Assembly (NCBI GenBank): GCA_963920525.1
Contig: OY986436.1
Span: forward strand, 87,186,289-87,250,288
Direction of reading: 5' to 3'
Source: Dichetophora obliterata
Lineage: Eukaryota; Arthropoda; Insecta; Diptera; Sciomyzidae
Length of the DNA: 64,000 bases
Shown here in pieces: positions 1 to 10,740 of the stretch; the first letter of the stretch is position 1; each line of letters starts with the position of its first letter. The translations under genes and the position numbers were made by a program. A model generated the notes under the pieces. It saw only the letters and a list, made by a program, of their open reading frames with translations, was not told the DNA's origin and searched no databases.

Positions 1-327
1 GGAATATGTTTAAAAATTAGCATTAAAATTTTTTAGAACGAAAAAAAGCGAAAAAAATGATTTTAAAATTACACTAAAATGACCTACAAAACCGAAAAAT
101 GCTCAAAAAATTACAAATGTCCAAAAATGACAATAAAATAACTTCAAAATCACTAAACATTCCCAAAAAATGCCCTTAATCTAGTAAAAACGACCTGAAA
201 ACTTAAACCGATAAAAAACGATGAAAAATGACGAAAATATGACCTAAAAACTTTTCATATTTAGGAACATAAATAGACGTTCTAAATAAGCAGGAAATGT
301 CATAGAAGCAGCAGAAAAAAGATGACA
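1..327. other. AT-rich non-coding stretch
   Basis: Very A-rich sequence with loosely repeated phrases of the type aaaaatgacc. No open reading frame, RNA gene or transposon end is recognisable. Confidence 0.4.
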
Positions 328-340
328 TGTTATCGAAATC

Positions 341-676
341 GGTGGCGGCCGTAGCCTAGTGGGTAGCGTGCGTGGCCCCTAAGCTAAAGTGCCGCGGTAG
401 CCCGGGTTCAATTCCAGCTCAGACAGAAAGTTTTTTCAATTGAATTAATTTTTCTGTTCGGTCGTCACCTCTCTGCTGACAATGGCAAACCTCAGAGAGT
501 AAAAATTGCCATGTAAAGCTTCTTGAGAACATAAGTTGGCATAAAATACGTAGGTCCAGTTCTCGGTCATTTGTGATCAAACATTTAATAACACACACAA
601 CACAATTGATCAATAGAAGCTAGGTTAAAGTCCTTCCAAGGGCTGAAATGGCCAGTCTATTTTTTTTTTTTTTTTT
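341..676 (+). mobile_element. tRNA-derived SINE with poly-T tail
   Basis: The head looks like a tRNA: an A box (tagcctagtggg, about 353-364) and a B box (gggttcaattcc, about 403-414) of an internal RNA polymerase III promoter. A non-tRNA body follows and ends in a run of T (661-676). The 13-base sequence tgttatcgaaatc flanks the element on both sides (328-340 and 676-688) and is the target-site duplication. It would be transcribed by Pol III and moved by a LINE reverse transcriptase in trans. The intact duplication suggests a fairly recent insertion. Confidence 0.85.
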
Positions 677-1343
677 GTTATCGAAATCTTAGAAATTGAC
701 CACAAACAGTCAACAACACGGTGTAACAAAATAAGAAAAAATTTAAAAACTTATCATAAGATATAGTGGATGTTGTTGACCTGGTAGAATATAAGATAAC
801 TGCATACTTAGTTTGTTTAATATACCCTCCAAATCGGGATTTGTGGTCAAAAAACCGATTTTAGGTACGTGCATGTATACTTTGTTATGTAACTCCGTTA
901 CATCTAGCTCACTTTTAAAAATTTAAACTTTGATAAAAAGAAAAAAAAATAGACCTTTAAAAACAATATATAGACAAAGAAATTTGTTCTTTCACCGAAC
1001 GAACTGACAAAGTTACAGGTAAAATCATTTGCAAATTTATCGTTTTTTTTAATTTTGTCAACTTTATGAACATTTTGTTGACAAATTCTGTTTTGTGGTA
1101 CCAATAATTTTGGCAGAATTCTAAAAGCTTGTTTAATGTTGCGTTCAACAAGCTTTCATTTACTTCAATCGGGTGAAATACAAATGCACTAGCTATCGGA
1201 TTTTCAACCGAGAGAAAACTCGCAATCGCGTGTGTTGAATTTTTGTTGTCATTCCCATCGTTGTCAATTGGGGCAAATTTAATATAAAAAGCAAATTTAA
1301 TATAAAAATCATGTGCGAACATCGAAATATGTTTTGCTATTTA

Positions 1344-2510
1344 CAGTGTTGCGCAAAATAATAGCAACAAAATCAGTGCACTGCTACAAAATCGTGTATC
1401 TTTTTATATATTAAGGACACACACAAATGATTATAGAAACCTAAGCATATATTCATACATCATATTAAAAACAAATAATATTTAAATTTGGTTTTCTTTT
1501 TTTATTAAATTAAAAATTAATGTAACTTAATTTAATTTAAGCAAAAGAAAAGCAACATAATTAATATTTAGTGTAAGATCCATTATTCTTGATAACCGCT
1601 GCACATCTGAGCGGCAACGACTCTATTAAATTAGATATGTTGGTATTAGATATTTGTTCCCAATTAAGTTTCAGGTTTTCATACAGTGCAGTCTTATGGG
1701 AAAACCTTTAACCAGAAACTTTTACCTTCGATCTAAAAACCAATAAATTGCAACTCGTTGTCACAATTTCAGACAGAATTGTTTAAATTATAACACCTCA
1801 CCTTGTCTTTTATGCTAAGATGTAAGCAAAGTTTTCTTTGCCGTTCTGTAACTTCTTAAATTGTTCTCAACGGCTCGTCTTCGAACAGTGCTGTGATGGA
1901 TATCTAAATCAAGTGTCCGAACAACCTCTTTTGATGTGGAAAATGGATTTCGTTTGAACACGCCACAAATGTTCCTGTCATCACGAAGCGATGTCTTTCG
2001 CGGCCGCCCCTTTAATGTACTGTTGTTACGTCTTTTGTGGTGTTATACTTCTTTATTAATGTGCAAATTATTGACCGATTAATATCAAACAGTTCGCGTT
2101 AGATATTTGCGAATTCCCCTTTTTATATTCGGAAATAATTTGTAATTTTAGAGTTTTACAGTATTTATATCGTGCCATTATAAATGGAACAGTCAATGTC
2201 ACAACTAGCGCAAACACAAAACTAAACTTAAATGTTTATGACTAACAAACAACACGTTCTTTACAATAACAGAACTTTTACCGATAATTCTTGGAACTTC
2301 TGTTCTCTTTTTACATTTTCAAGTTTTGTTGCTTTTGTTTTGCTCACAGACAAATTGAATGTATTCACATTAAATTTAATAATAAAAATAAAACCATATT
2401 TGAATATAATTTGATGTATATATGCTTTAATTCCTATAATCATTTTTTTGTGTCTCCAATATTGAAAAAGATACACGATTTTGTAGCAGCGTACTGATTT
2501 TGAACCTGAA
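1344..2510 (-). mobile_element. Decayed Tc1-like transposon with long terminal inverted repeats
   Basis: The left end reads TA followed by cagtgttgcgcaaaataat, typical of Tc1/mariner ends. An inverted repeat of roughly 150-170 bases pairs 1344-1520 with about 2340-2510; its core is ctacaaaatcgtgtatc on the left and gatacacgattttgtag on the right. The outermost bases of the right end are degenerate. Between the arms lies a minus-strand transposase relic. Confidence 0.75.
1560..2178 (-). pseudogene. Tc1-family transposase relic (N-terminal half)
   Basis: An ATG at 2178 (minus) opens a frame starting MARYKYCKTLKLQI. After frame breaks, the helix-turn-helix linker motif GRPRKTSLRDDRN and a downstream HSTVRRRA stretch are readable (about 1990-1860). 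These match the paired-like DNA-binding region of Tc1 transposases. Several frameshifts and the absence of a readable DDE domain make it non-functional. It lies inside the long inverted repeats described for the parent element. Confidence 0.7.
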
Positions 2511-3376
2511 TATATATGTGCCCAGTGCTCATCAATATTAAAGCGTTGGAAAAGATTTTTGCCAGCGAAGCGTTTCGGTGCTTTGCACTTATTTACTTCA
2601 ATTTTGTAAGTTAAGCCTACAAAATATATCAAAAAGATAGGAAAAATTATAAAAAACAACAATTTACATAGTACCAAAGCGCTATGTTAGGGGGTAAAAC
2701 AAATATAATTTGGACTCGGTCTCGGTCAAATTCGAATGTTATGATTCTAATATCACTCAAAATTTAAGAAAATAACTCATTTCATGTTGGCAGACTACTT
2801 CTGGTCACTAAAATGTGAAACCAATGGTAATATATATACAATTAACAAATAGGTCGAATACACATTTTTAGAAAAGGCATTGTGCATCTAACCAAAATTA
2901 ATGGTGCTACACAACAAAATTTGTCAACAAAACGTTGTTAAAGTTGAAAAAATTAAAAAGAACCGAGAAATTTTCAAATGATTTTACCTGTAACTTTGTT
3001 AATTCGTTCGGTATTTATACTGTTTTAAAGGCCTATTTTTCTTCCTTTTATCAACGTTTAAATTTTAGAACTTAGCTAGATAAAACGGAGTTACATAAAC
3101 TATACATGTACCTACCTAAAATCGGAATACAAATCCCGATATTGAGGGTATATTAAAAAAATAAGTATGCAGTTATCTTATGTTTTAAGTCGGTTTTTTC
3201 CACTGTAATATAGTGTAATTATTTACAAAACACATTTTCATTTACTTATGTAAGTATTATACGTACACAACAAAGTCTCTCCTAAAAACTAATAAATTGA
3301 CAATTTCAGCCCTTGAAAGAACTTAAACCGAACTTCTTTTGATCAAATGTTATGATTATTTGCAGGTAACACTTAC

Positions 3377-4084
3377 CTGCCCATCAATAAATTGTACATT
3401 CCCCAACAACAAAACAGCTGCCAAAACGCGCACTACATCCAGAAACGGTATTCCCAAAATGCCTAAACACGTTTTCCACGCCTGAAACCGGCTAGCATCC
3501 TCCTTTTCGTTCTGATTAATGTCACCATTTTGTAAATAACGTAAATTCGCCGAAGAATATCCATCCAAATTCAGTTTTGTTCTCTCTTCTCTACTCAGAC
3601 CAGCCAACATTTGGTAGAAGATATGATAGTTCTTCTCCTTCGGTAACGGATGAATAACACGTGTTTGATCCAAAAAATAACAATGAATCTTAGTGCGATA
3701 AAGAGCCCCATCTGTCACTTGCACCTCAATAAATTGACCAATACGGCTGGACTCAGAATTGGATATTGTCTTAGCTGATCCTAAAGAGCGTAGCACCGTA
3801 AATGCGGCAGCCAGATGCTTAAAGGCATCCGTCTCTGGTCCACCACCAGCCACAGCAAAGAGCTGACGCAATAACAACATAGAACAATGCGTTTTACCAG
3901 CTCCGGATGTGCCAGAGAGTATTATGGCCTGTGGATAGCCAGTTTCTGCTTGTTGACGTACAGCTTCCTGAACAATTTTCTTCAATTGCGGAGCCAATGG
4001 CAATGAGCGTGTCGAAGACAGAGTCAACGGGTTTCCAACGTCCAAATAAGGATTAATCGAAAGCAAAATAGGGCCGACGTTGGT
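3377..4084 (-). CDS. Unconventional myosin, motor-domain exon (P-loop to switch I region), partial gene
   Basis: This 236-codon exon encodes the first half of a myosin motor. It starts with TNVGPILLSINPY, matching the usual myosin motif around VGPILVSVNPY, then a P-loop GTSGAGKTH, a switch-I-like SNSESSRIGQF, the conserved NYHIFYQMLAGLS and VLLLGNVQF near the end. The acceptor (ttttag, just above 4084) and donor (gtaagt, 3376-3371) are canonical and phase 0. The downstream exons would lie left of this point, but no myosin sequence is seen in 1-3376, so the next intron exceeds 3.3 kb. The P-loop differs from the usual GESGAGKTE (T for E at two, H for final E), as in divergent myosins. It resembles the Dachs-type insect class, but I cannot settle the class from memory. 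Confidence 0.88.
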
Positions 4085-4139
4085 CTAAAATGCAAAATAT
4101 TGAGAAATATTCTAATAACCTATGCGACGATTTGCTTAC

Positions 4140-4501
4140 GAAGTGTAAGTTTTCATTGAAACGCGCCTGCAAAGTTCTCATGACTGCATCCTCAGTCAAT
4201 GGACCTGGTAAATGTATCAAATCCTCCAGTTCGTGGGACCTCTTGTTAGTCTGCCTGCAGACGTTACGCATGCCTGTCGAGAAATTGTATGCCGCTGCTG
4301 CATTGAAGATGTTGTTGGTGGTGTTGACGGGATAGGGCACAATACCCTGACACGGATTCACATGTCTTAGCACTGGTAGAAATGACAAGTTATTGAGATG
4401 ATTTGTGGTGGAACGTGTAGGCAGTGTATGCGAAGTGTGCACCATAGAGGGCGTAACTGCAGGCATCTCAGCAAAATGTTGCGACTTTGTGGTTGAATTT
4501 C
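4140..4501 (-). CDS. Unconventional myosin, exon at start of motor domain
   Basis: The exon has 362 nt and completes a split glycine codon from the upstream exon. Its C-terminal part, HELEDLIHLPGPLTEDAV followed by MRTLQARFNENLHF, corresponds to the start of the myosin head (usual pattern DLxxLxxLtExxvlxxLxxRY). The N-terminal part is low in recognised motifs. Donor gtaagc follows 4140 and a 55-nt intron (4085-4139) separates it from the P-loop exon; the phases agree exactly. The 5' acceptor is ttttaag just above 4501. Confidence 0.85.
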
Positions 4502-4562
4502 CTTAAAAGTTAATTTTCAAGGTAACAAAAACAAAAGCACATCTCGTCTAAAGCAAACTCAC

Positions 4563-4683
4563 CAATAGCTTTGTCATTTATGTGATGTGGAAGAGGATGC
4601 GGAATAGAAGTGTTTCTTGCAGTGATTGTACCCTGTGTTGTTGTCAAGTTGTGCGGCAAGGTTTGGCTGAACAAATTTTGATT
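4563..4683 (-). CDS. Unconventional myosin, small linker exon
   Basis: A 121-nt exon predicted from an acceptor (ttgcag above 4683) and a donor (gtgagt below 4563). It encodes a Thr/Asn/His-rich linker, NQNLFSQTLPHNL onwards, and ends with the first base of a glycine codon. The reading frame runs open from the Asn-rich exon (phase 0) through this exon (phase 1 out) into the 4140-4501 exon, which supports the splice model. There is no domain; it is part of the N-terminal extension before the motor. Confidence 0.72.
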
Positions 4684-4728
4684 CTGCAATGAAACAAAAT
4701 ATTAGTTTTTAATAGAATGGTCGACTTA

Positions 4729-4992
4729 CAGCCCTATTCTGGCAAATTAACAAATTGTTAACCAGTATTTTGAATATGTCTATGTGTTTGTTGTAATTTT
4801 TTTATTTCAAAACAAAATTTGAAGCTCAAAAATAAAAAATTTTGATAAAAATTGTCAACTGCTTTTCAGTTATTGACAATTTCATTAACAAATTTTGTTT
4901 TTTGAGCTTTAAATTTTGTATTGAAAACAACAAACACATAGAAATATTCAAAATACTGGTTAACAACTTCTTAATTTGCCAGAATAGGGCTG
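4729..4992. mobile_element. Harbinger-type MITE inside a myosin intron
   Basis: A 264-bp palindromic element in the 4684-5038 intron. Its ends are CAGCCCTATTCTGGCAAATT and the reverse complement AATTTGCCAGAATAGGGCTG, flanked by the 3-bp duplication TTA (4726-4728 and 4993-4995), the TWA target of PIF/Harbinger. Most of the element is inverted repeat. No coding capacity. Confidence 0.8.
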
Positions 4993-5038
4993 TTAATATA
5001 TAATGTATTTCCACTATTTCCAGGAATGTCTGGTCTAC

Positions 5039-5274
5039 CTTATTATTGTTGGCAACAAGGTTTGCATGATTGATATTAGATGGATTTGTACTGTGATTGC
5101 TGTTTACTGAAGGTATTACGGACGAATTATGCTGAACTGTGGTGGCGATACAAGCGTTTCCATTTAGCAGATTTGTATGAGAATTTGAAATCAGACAATT
5201 GCTGTTATTGTTATTGTTGTTGCTGTTGCTAATGTTAGTGCTGGTATTATTGCTGGTGTTGATGTTATTGCTAC

Positions 5275-5314
<40 letters not shown>

Positions 5315-5526
5315 GATGTTATTATTATTGTTGTTATTGCAATTGAGGTTGGAGTTTGATGCATTCAAATTGACCCCAGTTGCCGTCGGACTAGGTACGC
5401 TGGTGCCATTTGCTGCATTCGCTTGACCCTGACCAACATGGAGACGGTTTCTCAGCGTGACTAACTCTGTGCTGAGAGACTTGAGACGTTGTTGTAGGTG
5501 CACAGCTTCATTGGAAGATGATGCGT
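5039..5526 (-). CDS. Unconventional myosin, N-terminal Asn-rich exon
   Basis: The exon runs from a ttttag acceptor above 5526 to a gtagac donor below 5039 and is open throughout in the frame joining the next exon. It starts with a probable short coiled coil (LQQRLKSLSTELVTLRNRL), then a long asparagine-rich low-complexity tract (about 5190-5345), then a Ser/Asn/His-rich tail. The first visible Met-like start is really GTG within an ongoing frame, so the true start codon lies in an upstream exon to the right that I could not find. The tract is encoded by an AAC/AAT microsatellite likely to vary in length. Confidence 0.75.
5208..5345. repeat. TTG/AAC trinucleotide microsatellite
   Basis: An imperfect (TTG)n/(AAC)n run on the plus strand with TTA interruptions; on the minus strand it encodes the polyasparagine tract of the myosin-like protein. 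The plus-strand polyleucine frame over the same bases is a shadow. Confidence 0.9.
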
Positions 5527-6016
5527 CTAAAAAGTAAGAGAGTTTATTGAATTGAAAAAATAAGATTTTGCATGTTTATGGCAAATCGTAACTACTTTTT
5601 AGTTCTAGAGCTATTCAATTTGAAACAACAAATGTTAAATAAAAAAACAAACTCTTTTATGTGGTTAGAATCACACACTACAACAAAAGCACACTGAAAC
5701 TTTTAATATTCTTAACGATTATAAGCTCCTTAGCTTCCTTAGCTAAGAAAACAAAGCTGAACATATATAACTTTATTACAGCTTGGAGCAAATAGATAGT
5801 GGATTTTGTGTGCATTTTTAAATTTGATAAAATTTTGTAGTTTCTCATTAAGGGCAGGTTCTCATCTATAGGTCCAAAAACACGGTGGTGTTCTTGATTT
5901 TTTTTATAGAAGGAAGTAAATTTATTTATTTATTTAATTTACTGACAGATGATAGAAAATCATATTAGTCAGAACTTAGTCTAGATACAAGGTAATATAT
6001 ATTACAAAGTTAAGTC

Positions 6017-6805
6017 TTAACTTAAGTTGACAAAAAAATCTTGCAATGATTGCTTAAATAATTCCTTGGGCATGGAAAAATCCAAAAGAGTAATTGAAAA
6101 TAAGTTATTGTACATTTTAAGTGCTCTAGTAATTGGTTCACATGCTGCATAGTTTGACTTGTAAGTTCTGATATAAAATGGTACACAACAACGCAAGTTT
6201 CTTGAAGGAATATTTAAATTTATACATTCAAGAAGCGATGTACAATCAATATTACCACTTATTAAACCACGAATAAACTCTAAGGCCTGAATTGTTCTTC
6301 TATCTTTCAGTGAGTTTACATGCAATAATTTACATCGTATACTATATGTTAGAGGCACGGTAAAATTCAACGGCCTACGTGCAAATTTCATAAATCTTTT
6401 CTGAATAGACTCAAGTCTATTAATATGAATATCATAGAAAGGACTCCAAATAAACGAGCAATATTCAAGCCTGGACCTTACAAAGGCGGAGAACAAATAT
6501 AAACGTGTATATGGATCATTAAAATCAGAGCTATTACGTTTTATAAAGGCTAACATCGAAAAAGTTTTTGGAATGATATAATCCAAATGCTTAGTAAAAA
6601 GGAATTTAGAGTCAAATACGACACCTAAATCACAGATTTGATCATTAAACTTTAGGGAAATATTTTTAATAGCATAGGTAGAAGCAATGTTATTGAATCT
6701 TTTAGAAAAAGTAACATGTAAACATTTTTTAAAATTAAGTGCAAATAGGTTCTTATCACATAACAAAACAAGATTGGAATTGGTCAGCCTGAAGACTGTT
6801 AACAT
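6017..6805 (-). pseudogene. LINE ORF2: C-terminal thumb region
   Basis: A 262-codon frame that continues the RT after a frameshift near 6780. It has the LNFKKCLHVTFSKR and ICDLGVVFDSKF segments and the RSRLEYCSFIWSPF / RLESIQKRFMKFA motif common to CR1/Jockey-type LINEs. It ends at the 3' UTR, about 80 bp before the AAAT tail. Confidence 0.78.
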
Positions 6806-7520
6806 CCATAAGGGAACGTATCGATCTAAATAGTTTTAAATCGTCAGCAAAAAGCAAGTAGTTGCAGTATTTAAAACAACTGCCAATATCATTAATAAAT
6901 AAAAGAGATAACAGTGGTCCAAGAATACTACCTTGAGGCACCCCTGAGGTAGCAAGAAAACCATACGAATCGATGTTTTCAATAGAAACCACACAACGAC
7001 GGTTTGAAAGATATGAATTTATCCATCTCAGGAAAGTAGAGTGAAAACCCATCTTATTTAATTTAGCAATTAAGGCATTATGGCACACCTTGTCGAAAGC
7101 TTTGGTGAAGTCTGTATAAATAACGTCAACTTGGCAGCCATTTTCGAAAGAGGAGATGCAATATTTAGAAAAAACAGCTAAATTTGTGACAGTGGAACGA
7201 CCAGCAACAAATCCGTGTTGATCCGGGCTGATTGCGTTCTTCACTATAAAATAAAGTTTATCTTTTACAATAAATTCAAAAAGTTTGGAGAATGTTGAAA
7301 GCTTTGAAATTGCTCTATAGTTTTCGACATCATTTTTTGAACCTGATTTAAAAACAGGAGTAACATAAGCAAATTTCCATTCATCAATGAAGATACCAGC
7401 ACTTAGAGATTTATTATAAATAAGTGATAGCGGATTCATCAATGAAGACACACATTTTTTAAACAGAAACGGTGAGAACCCATCTATATCAGGTTTTGAT
7501 GATATTTTTAAGGACATCAT
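6756..7520 (-). pseudogene. LINE ORF2: reverse transcriptase domain
   Basis: A 254-codon frame with RT motifs in order: KPDIDGFSPFLFK, WKFAYVTPVFKSG, YRAISKLSTFSKLFE, YTDFTKAFDKV, SGVPQGSILGPLLS and the catalytic LLFADDLKLF. The FADD is intact, but the frame shifts near 6775-6790, after which the thumb and C-terminal region continue in another frame. An LLS replaces the usual LLF after the GPL motif. Confidence 0.82.
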
Positions 7521-7763
7521 CCCATTAAAAACATCAAGTGGCGTAATAGCAAGAGTACCAAAATTAGTACAAGGTAAAATATTATTTAAAATTTCTGTTT
7601 CCGACCAACACTAAGGAGTTTCATATATCAGGTTTTGATGATATTTTTAAGGACATCATCCCATTAAAAACATCAAGTGGCGTAATAGCAAGAGTACCAA
7701 AATTAGAACAAGGTAAAATATTATTTAAAATTTCTGTTTCCGACCAACATTTAGGAGTTTCAT
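7490..7763. repeat. 139-bp tandem duplication inside the LINE
   Basis: The segment beginning aggttttgatgatatttt occurs at 7491 and again at 7630, a period of 139 bp, with only a few differences (for example ccaacactaagg versus ccaacatttagg). It lies at the junction of the endonuclease and RT reading frames and breaks ORF2. Confidence 0.9.
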
Positions 7764-9063
7764 ATATCGAACTAAAAAAGTCTGCAAATAAGTTAACTAT
7801 GCCAGATAAAGTATTAGATGTCCTGCCTTTGAAGATCATTGAAGATGGAATAGAGGAGCATGCTCTTTTCGACTCAATAAAACTCCAAAAAGCTTTTGGG
7901 TTGGACTTAATGTTATTCTCAAAACCAATTACAAATTGTTTGTACAGAAATTTATGTAGAAAATCGAATTCTCTCATATAATGTTTATATTTTGCTTCAA
8001 GAATCTCATTCTTTGTCGCCTTAAATTTTTTTAAAAATTTATTGCGTAAGTTTCTCAATTTCATTAGGCCTTTAGTATACCACGGTCTCTTGAAGTCCTT
8101 TTTACGGAATCTCGGAATATGACGGTATAAAATATCCGACAAATCTCTAGTAAAGACTGAAAAAGATTCAGCAACATTATTGCAGTTTAAACGACACTGC
8201 CAGTCAATACTGCCTATGTGAACATTTAGACAATCAAAATCACATAAACTATAATTCATATCTAAAACAGCCCGGTCATTGGAAAGTTTTAAATAGTTAA
8301 AAAATTCTTTTAAAATCAAAGGCACATGGTGCATGTCAGTTGACGACAAGGGAAACATGCATTCCTCAATACAAAATTTTATTTCAGAACTTACGAAGAC
8401 AAGATCCAAAAATCTACCCAGCTTATTGGCAAATGTATTTATTTGGTTTAAATTTAAACTAAAGAAATTATCAATCAAATAAATTTCATTAGAATGATTC
8501 ACATTTATTAGATAAAAGATTTTTTCATTCCCAAGAAATGACCAAGAAATTTTACTGAGATTAAAATCACCTAAGATACAAAATTGATTTTCAGCATCAG
8601 TTGATGATAAAAGATTAACCACATTATCCACATGTGCATGATATAACTCATCCTCATAATTCGGAGGAATATACGACACACATATAAAAAGCACGCCAGA
8701 AAGTCCAGAGATCTTAACACACAACTGATCCAGAAGAGAATTCATATTAAGCAATGGAAAAAATGATGATCGAAAATCACACTTTACAGCAATTAAAATT
8801 CCACCGCCACGAGAGCATCCAGTCTTAACAACATCCCTATCCTTGCGATATACGATGTATAGCTGTGGATCAAAATACTCAGCATCTATGAAATCTTTAT
8901 TTAGCCATGTTTCAACAAGAACGATGACGTCATATTGCAATTGAGATGTTTCCGCCCATATCAGATTAGCTTTAGACCTCATTCCAGACATGTTTTGAAA
9001 ATAAATTTTTAAAGATGCAGCCGTCTTACTTGCGTTGGAAATTGATTTTGCTTGAGACAACAC
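7621..9063 (-). pseudogene. LINE ORF2: endonuclease domain to RT start
   Basis: An open frame of 480 codons. It begins near the core of an exonuclease/endonuclease/phosphatase fold, with IYFQNMSGMRSK, VLVETWLN, SRGGGILIAV and ILGDFNLS (the GDFN motif of AP endonucleases) and STDMHHVPL (S-D-H catalytic end). The C-terminal part is the linker to the RT. The frame stays open upstream of the first Met (about 9120). It ends prematurely where a 139-bp segment is tandemly repeated, so it is separated from the RT frame. In a working element it would nick the target and prime reverse transcription. Confidence 0.8.
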
Positions 9064-9282
9064 TAAGTTGGGGTTGATTTTTCTCCTGGTTTTTGAAAAA
9101 ACATAAAAGGGCGAACCTTTATGTTGGTTTGCCAGAGAGAGGGCCTAAGAAATGAACACCCTGAGTTTTTTGACAGTTATTTTCTGATTCTTAAAGTGTA
9201 GGAAAATATTAGTGTCAAACGTTCTCCATCCCACAGCTCGTTCATGTCATCTGACATAAAAAAAATCAAAAAAACTTTATTA

Positions 9283-9720
9283 TCTATATTTATCAAAATG
9301 GATGTATGTATGTGGGTATGTGAGTATGTGGCTATATCACGTATAGACTCCAAAACTGCTGAATCGATCTTTATGAAATTTTCAGGGAAACTGAAGCCAC
9401 ATCTTCAGAGTGTTTCTGTGTTTCGGTTTGGTAACGATCGGAAGAGGGAGCGTTGTACCTCCCATACAAGCCAAGTTTGCACTATCGACCACAAACCAAA
9501 AAAAGGATATATATCAGACGGTTTCGATCGCAAAAACTAAGATTTAGTAATTTTCTTCAGATGGTTACTGTCGGTAAAAGTACAGAAAATGGGCGTGGTC
9601 GCAATATAAATATGACCACTTTTTTGAAATCATGGCAATTCCAGAGCTATTCACATTTTTATAGAGAAACTTGCTGTCTAGCTGCTCCAAGAGGTGATCA
9701 CTGTATATAAATTTTTTACG
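9283..9720 (+). mobile_element. Helitron-derived fragment (5' part)
   Basis: It begins A|TCTATATTTATCAAAATGG and continues with gtatagactccaaaactgctgaatcgat, the start typical of non-autonomous insect Helitrons. A close relative lies at 59264-59500. No 3' CTRR end is seen. The two short open frames here are repeat sequence, not genes. Confidence 0.6.
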
Positions 9721-9734
9721 CCCACAAATCAATA

Positions 9735-10740
9735 TCTATATATATAAAATGCAAAACGATGTCTGTCTGTGTGATGCCTATAGACTCCAAAACTACTATA
9801 CCGATTGACCTGAAATTTTGGCAGTCGATTCGTTTCAGGTTCGAGATAGTTTAGGTTTTAAATTTGACTCACCCCCCTTTTACCGCCCCCAAATCAATAA
9901 AAATGCTATATTTCAGTCGGTTTGGATCGTATAAGGCTAAAATTTCGTATTGTAGTTTGTATGATTGCTGTTGGTAGCTATTCTAAAAGTGTTTGTCCAC
10001 GCCCCCTTTTACCTTCCACAAACCAATAAAAATGCTTAATTTAATACAGTTTTGGTCGTATAAGACTTAAATTTGATAATTTGGTTTATGTGGTTACTGT
10101 CAGTAACTACGAAAAATTGGTTCCACGCCCCCTTTTTCCGCCAACAAATAAGTGAAAATGCTTTATTTCAAGCAGTTTTGGCCGTATAAGACTAACATTT
10201 GATACTTAAATTTGTATGGTTACTTTCAGCAACTGTACTAAACAAGGGCGTTATCGCTATATAGCCACACCCACTTTTGAGAAATCATAAAAATTGACTA
10301 CTGGGTCGATTAAGCTAAAATTTTGCCTTACTTTGCAGGTTACTGTCAGCAACTGCACTAAAAATTGATTTCCACGCTCCCTTTTACCACCCACAAACCA
10401 ATGAAAACGTTTTATTTCAACGCTTTGGGTCATATTAGACAAAAATTTTGTAATTTAGTTCATATGGCTACTCTCAGCAAGTGAAGTAAAAATGGGCATG
10501 TCCCACTTTAGTTACACTCACATTTTGGTGAGTCAGAGTAGAGCGAAGCAAAGCGCGCCAGGTTTAAGATAATTGAGATGTAATTTTCGCAGTCGATTTG
10601 TTTCGAGTACGAGATTGTTTAAGGGAAATAATTTTGCCGCACCACTTTTTACCGCTTACAAATCAACAAAAATGCTATATTTTGCACGGTTTTAATCGTA
10701 TTAGACTAAAATTTGGTAATTTAGTGCACGATTGTTTTAA
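9735..10740 (+). mobile_element. Non-autonomous Helitron, 3'-truncated
   Basis: It starts A|TCTATATATATAAAATGC and then gatgtctgtctgtgtgatgcctatagactcc. The body contains repeated segments (ttttaccgcc...aatgctatatttcag...cgtataaggctaaaattt), each roughly 120 bp. It is collinear with the complete copy at 58541-59263 but lacks that copy's 3' hairpin and CTAG end. Confidence 0.65.

Larger units (their letters stand above)
791..3182. repeat. Large inverted repeat (about 300-bp arms) enclosing a Tc1 remnant
   Basis: The left arm (791-1116) and right arm (2892-3182) are reverse complements of each other over about 300 bases with scattered differences. Both begin at the outside with ataagataactgcatac. 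The arms enclose about 1.8 kb, most of it a Tc1-like element. This is the structure of a foldback-type or long-TIR DNA transposon into which Tc1 inserted, but no target duplication was found at the outer ends. The short open frames in the left arm (904-1322, minus) are not supported as genes. Confidence 0.6.
5920..9120 (-). mobile_element. CR1/Jockey-like LINE, broken
   Basis: A minus-strand non-LTR retrotransposon of about 3.2 kb. The 3' end (left, 5920-5940) ends in AAAT repeats. From the right it encodes an apurinic endonuclease domain, a reverse transcriptase and a C-terminal domain, described separately. The 5' end has no readable ORF1, so it is 5'-truncated. It is disabled by an internal 139-bp tandem duplication and at least one frameshift. 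Confidence 0.85.

Noticed and set aside
957..1322. 121-codon minus-strand frame
   Set aside because: Lies in one arm of a large inverted repeat; the partner arm does not keep the frame open.
2261..2677. 138-codon minus-strand frame
   Set aside because: It runs across the Tc1 inverted repeat border and has no similarity to the transposase.
5199..5426. Plus-strand polyleucine open frame
   Set aside because: It is the reverse of the asparagine-rich myosin exon and comes from the TTG microsatellite.
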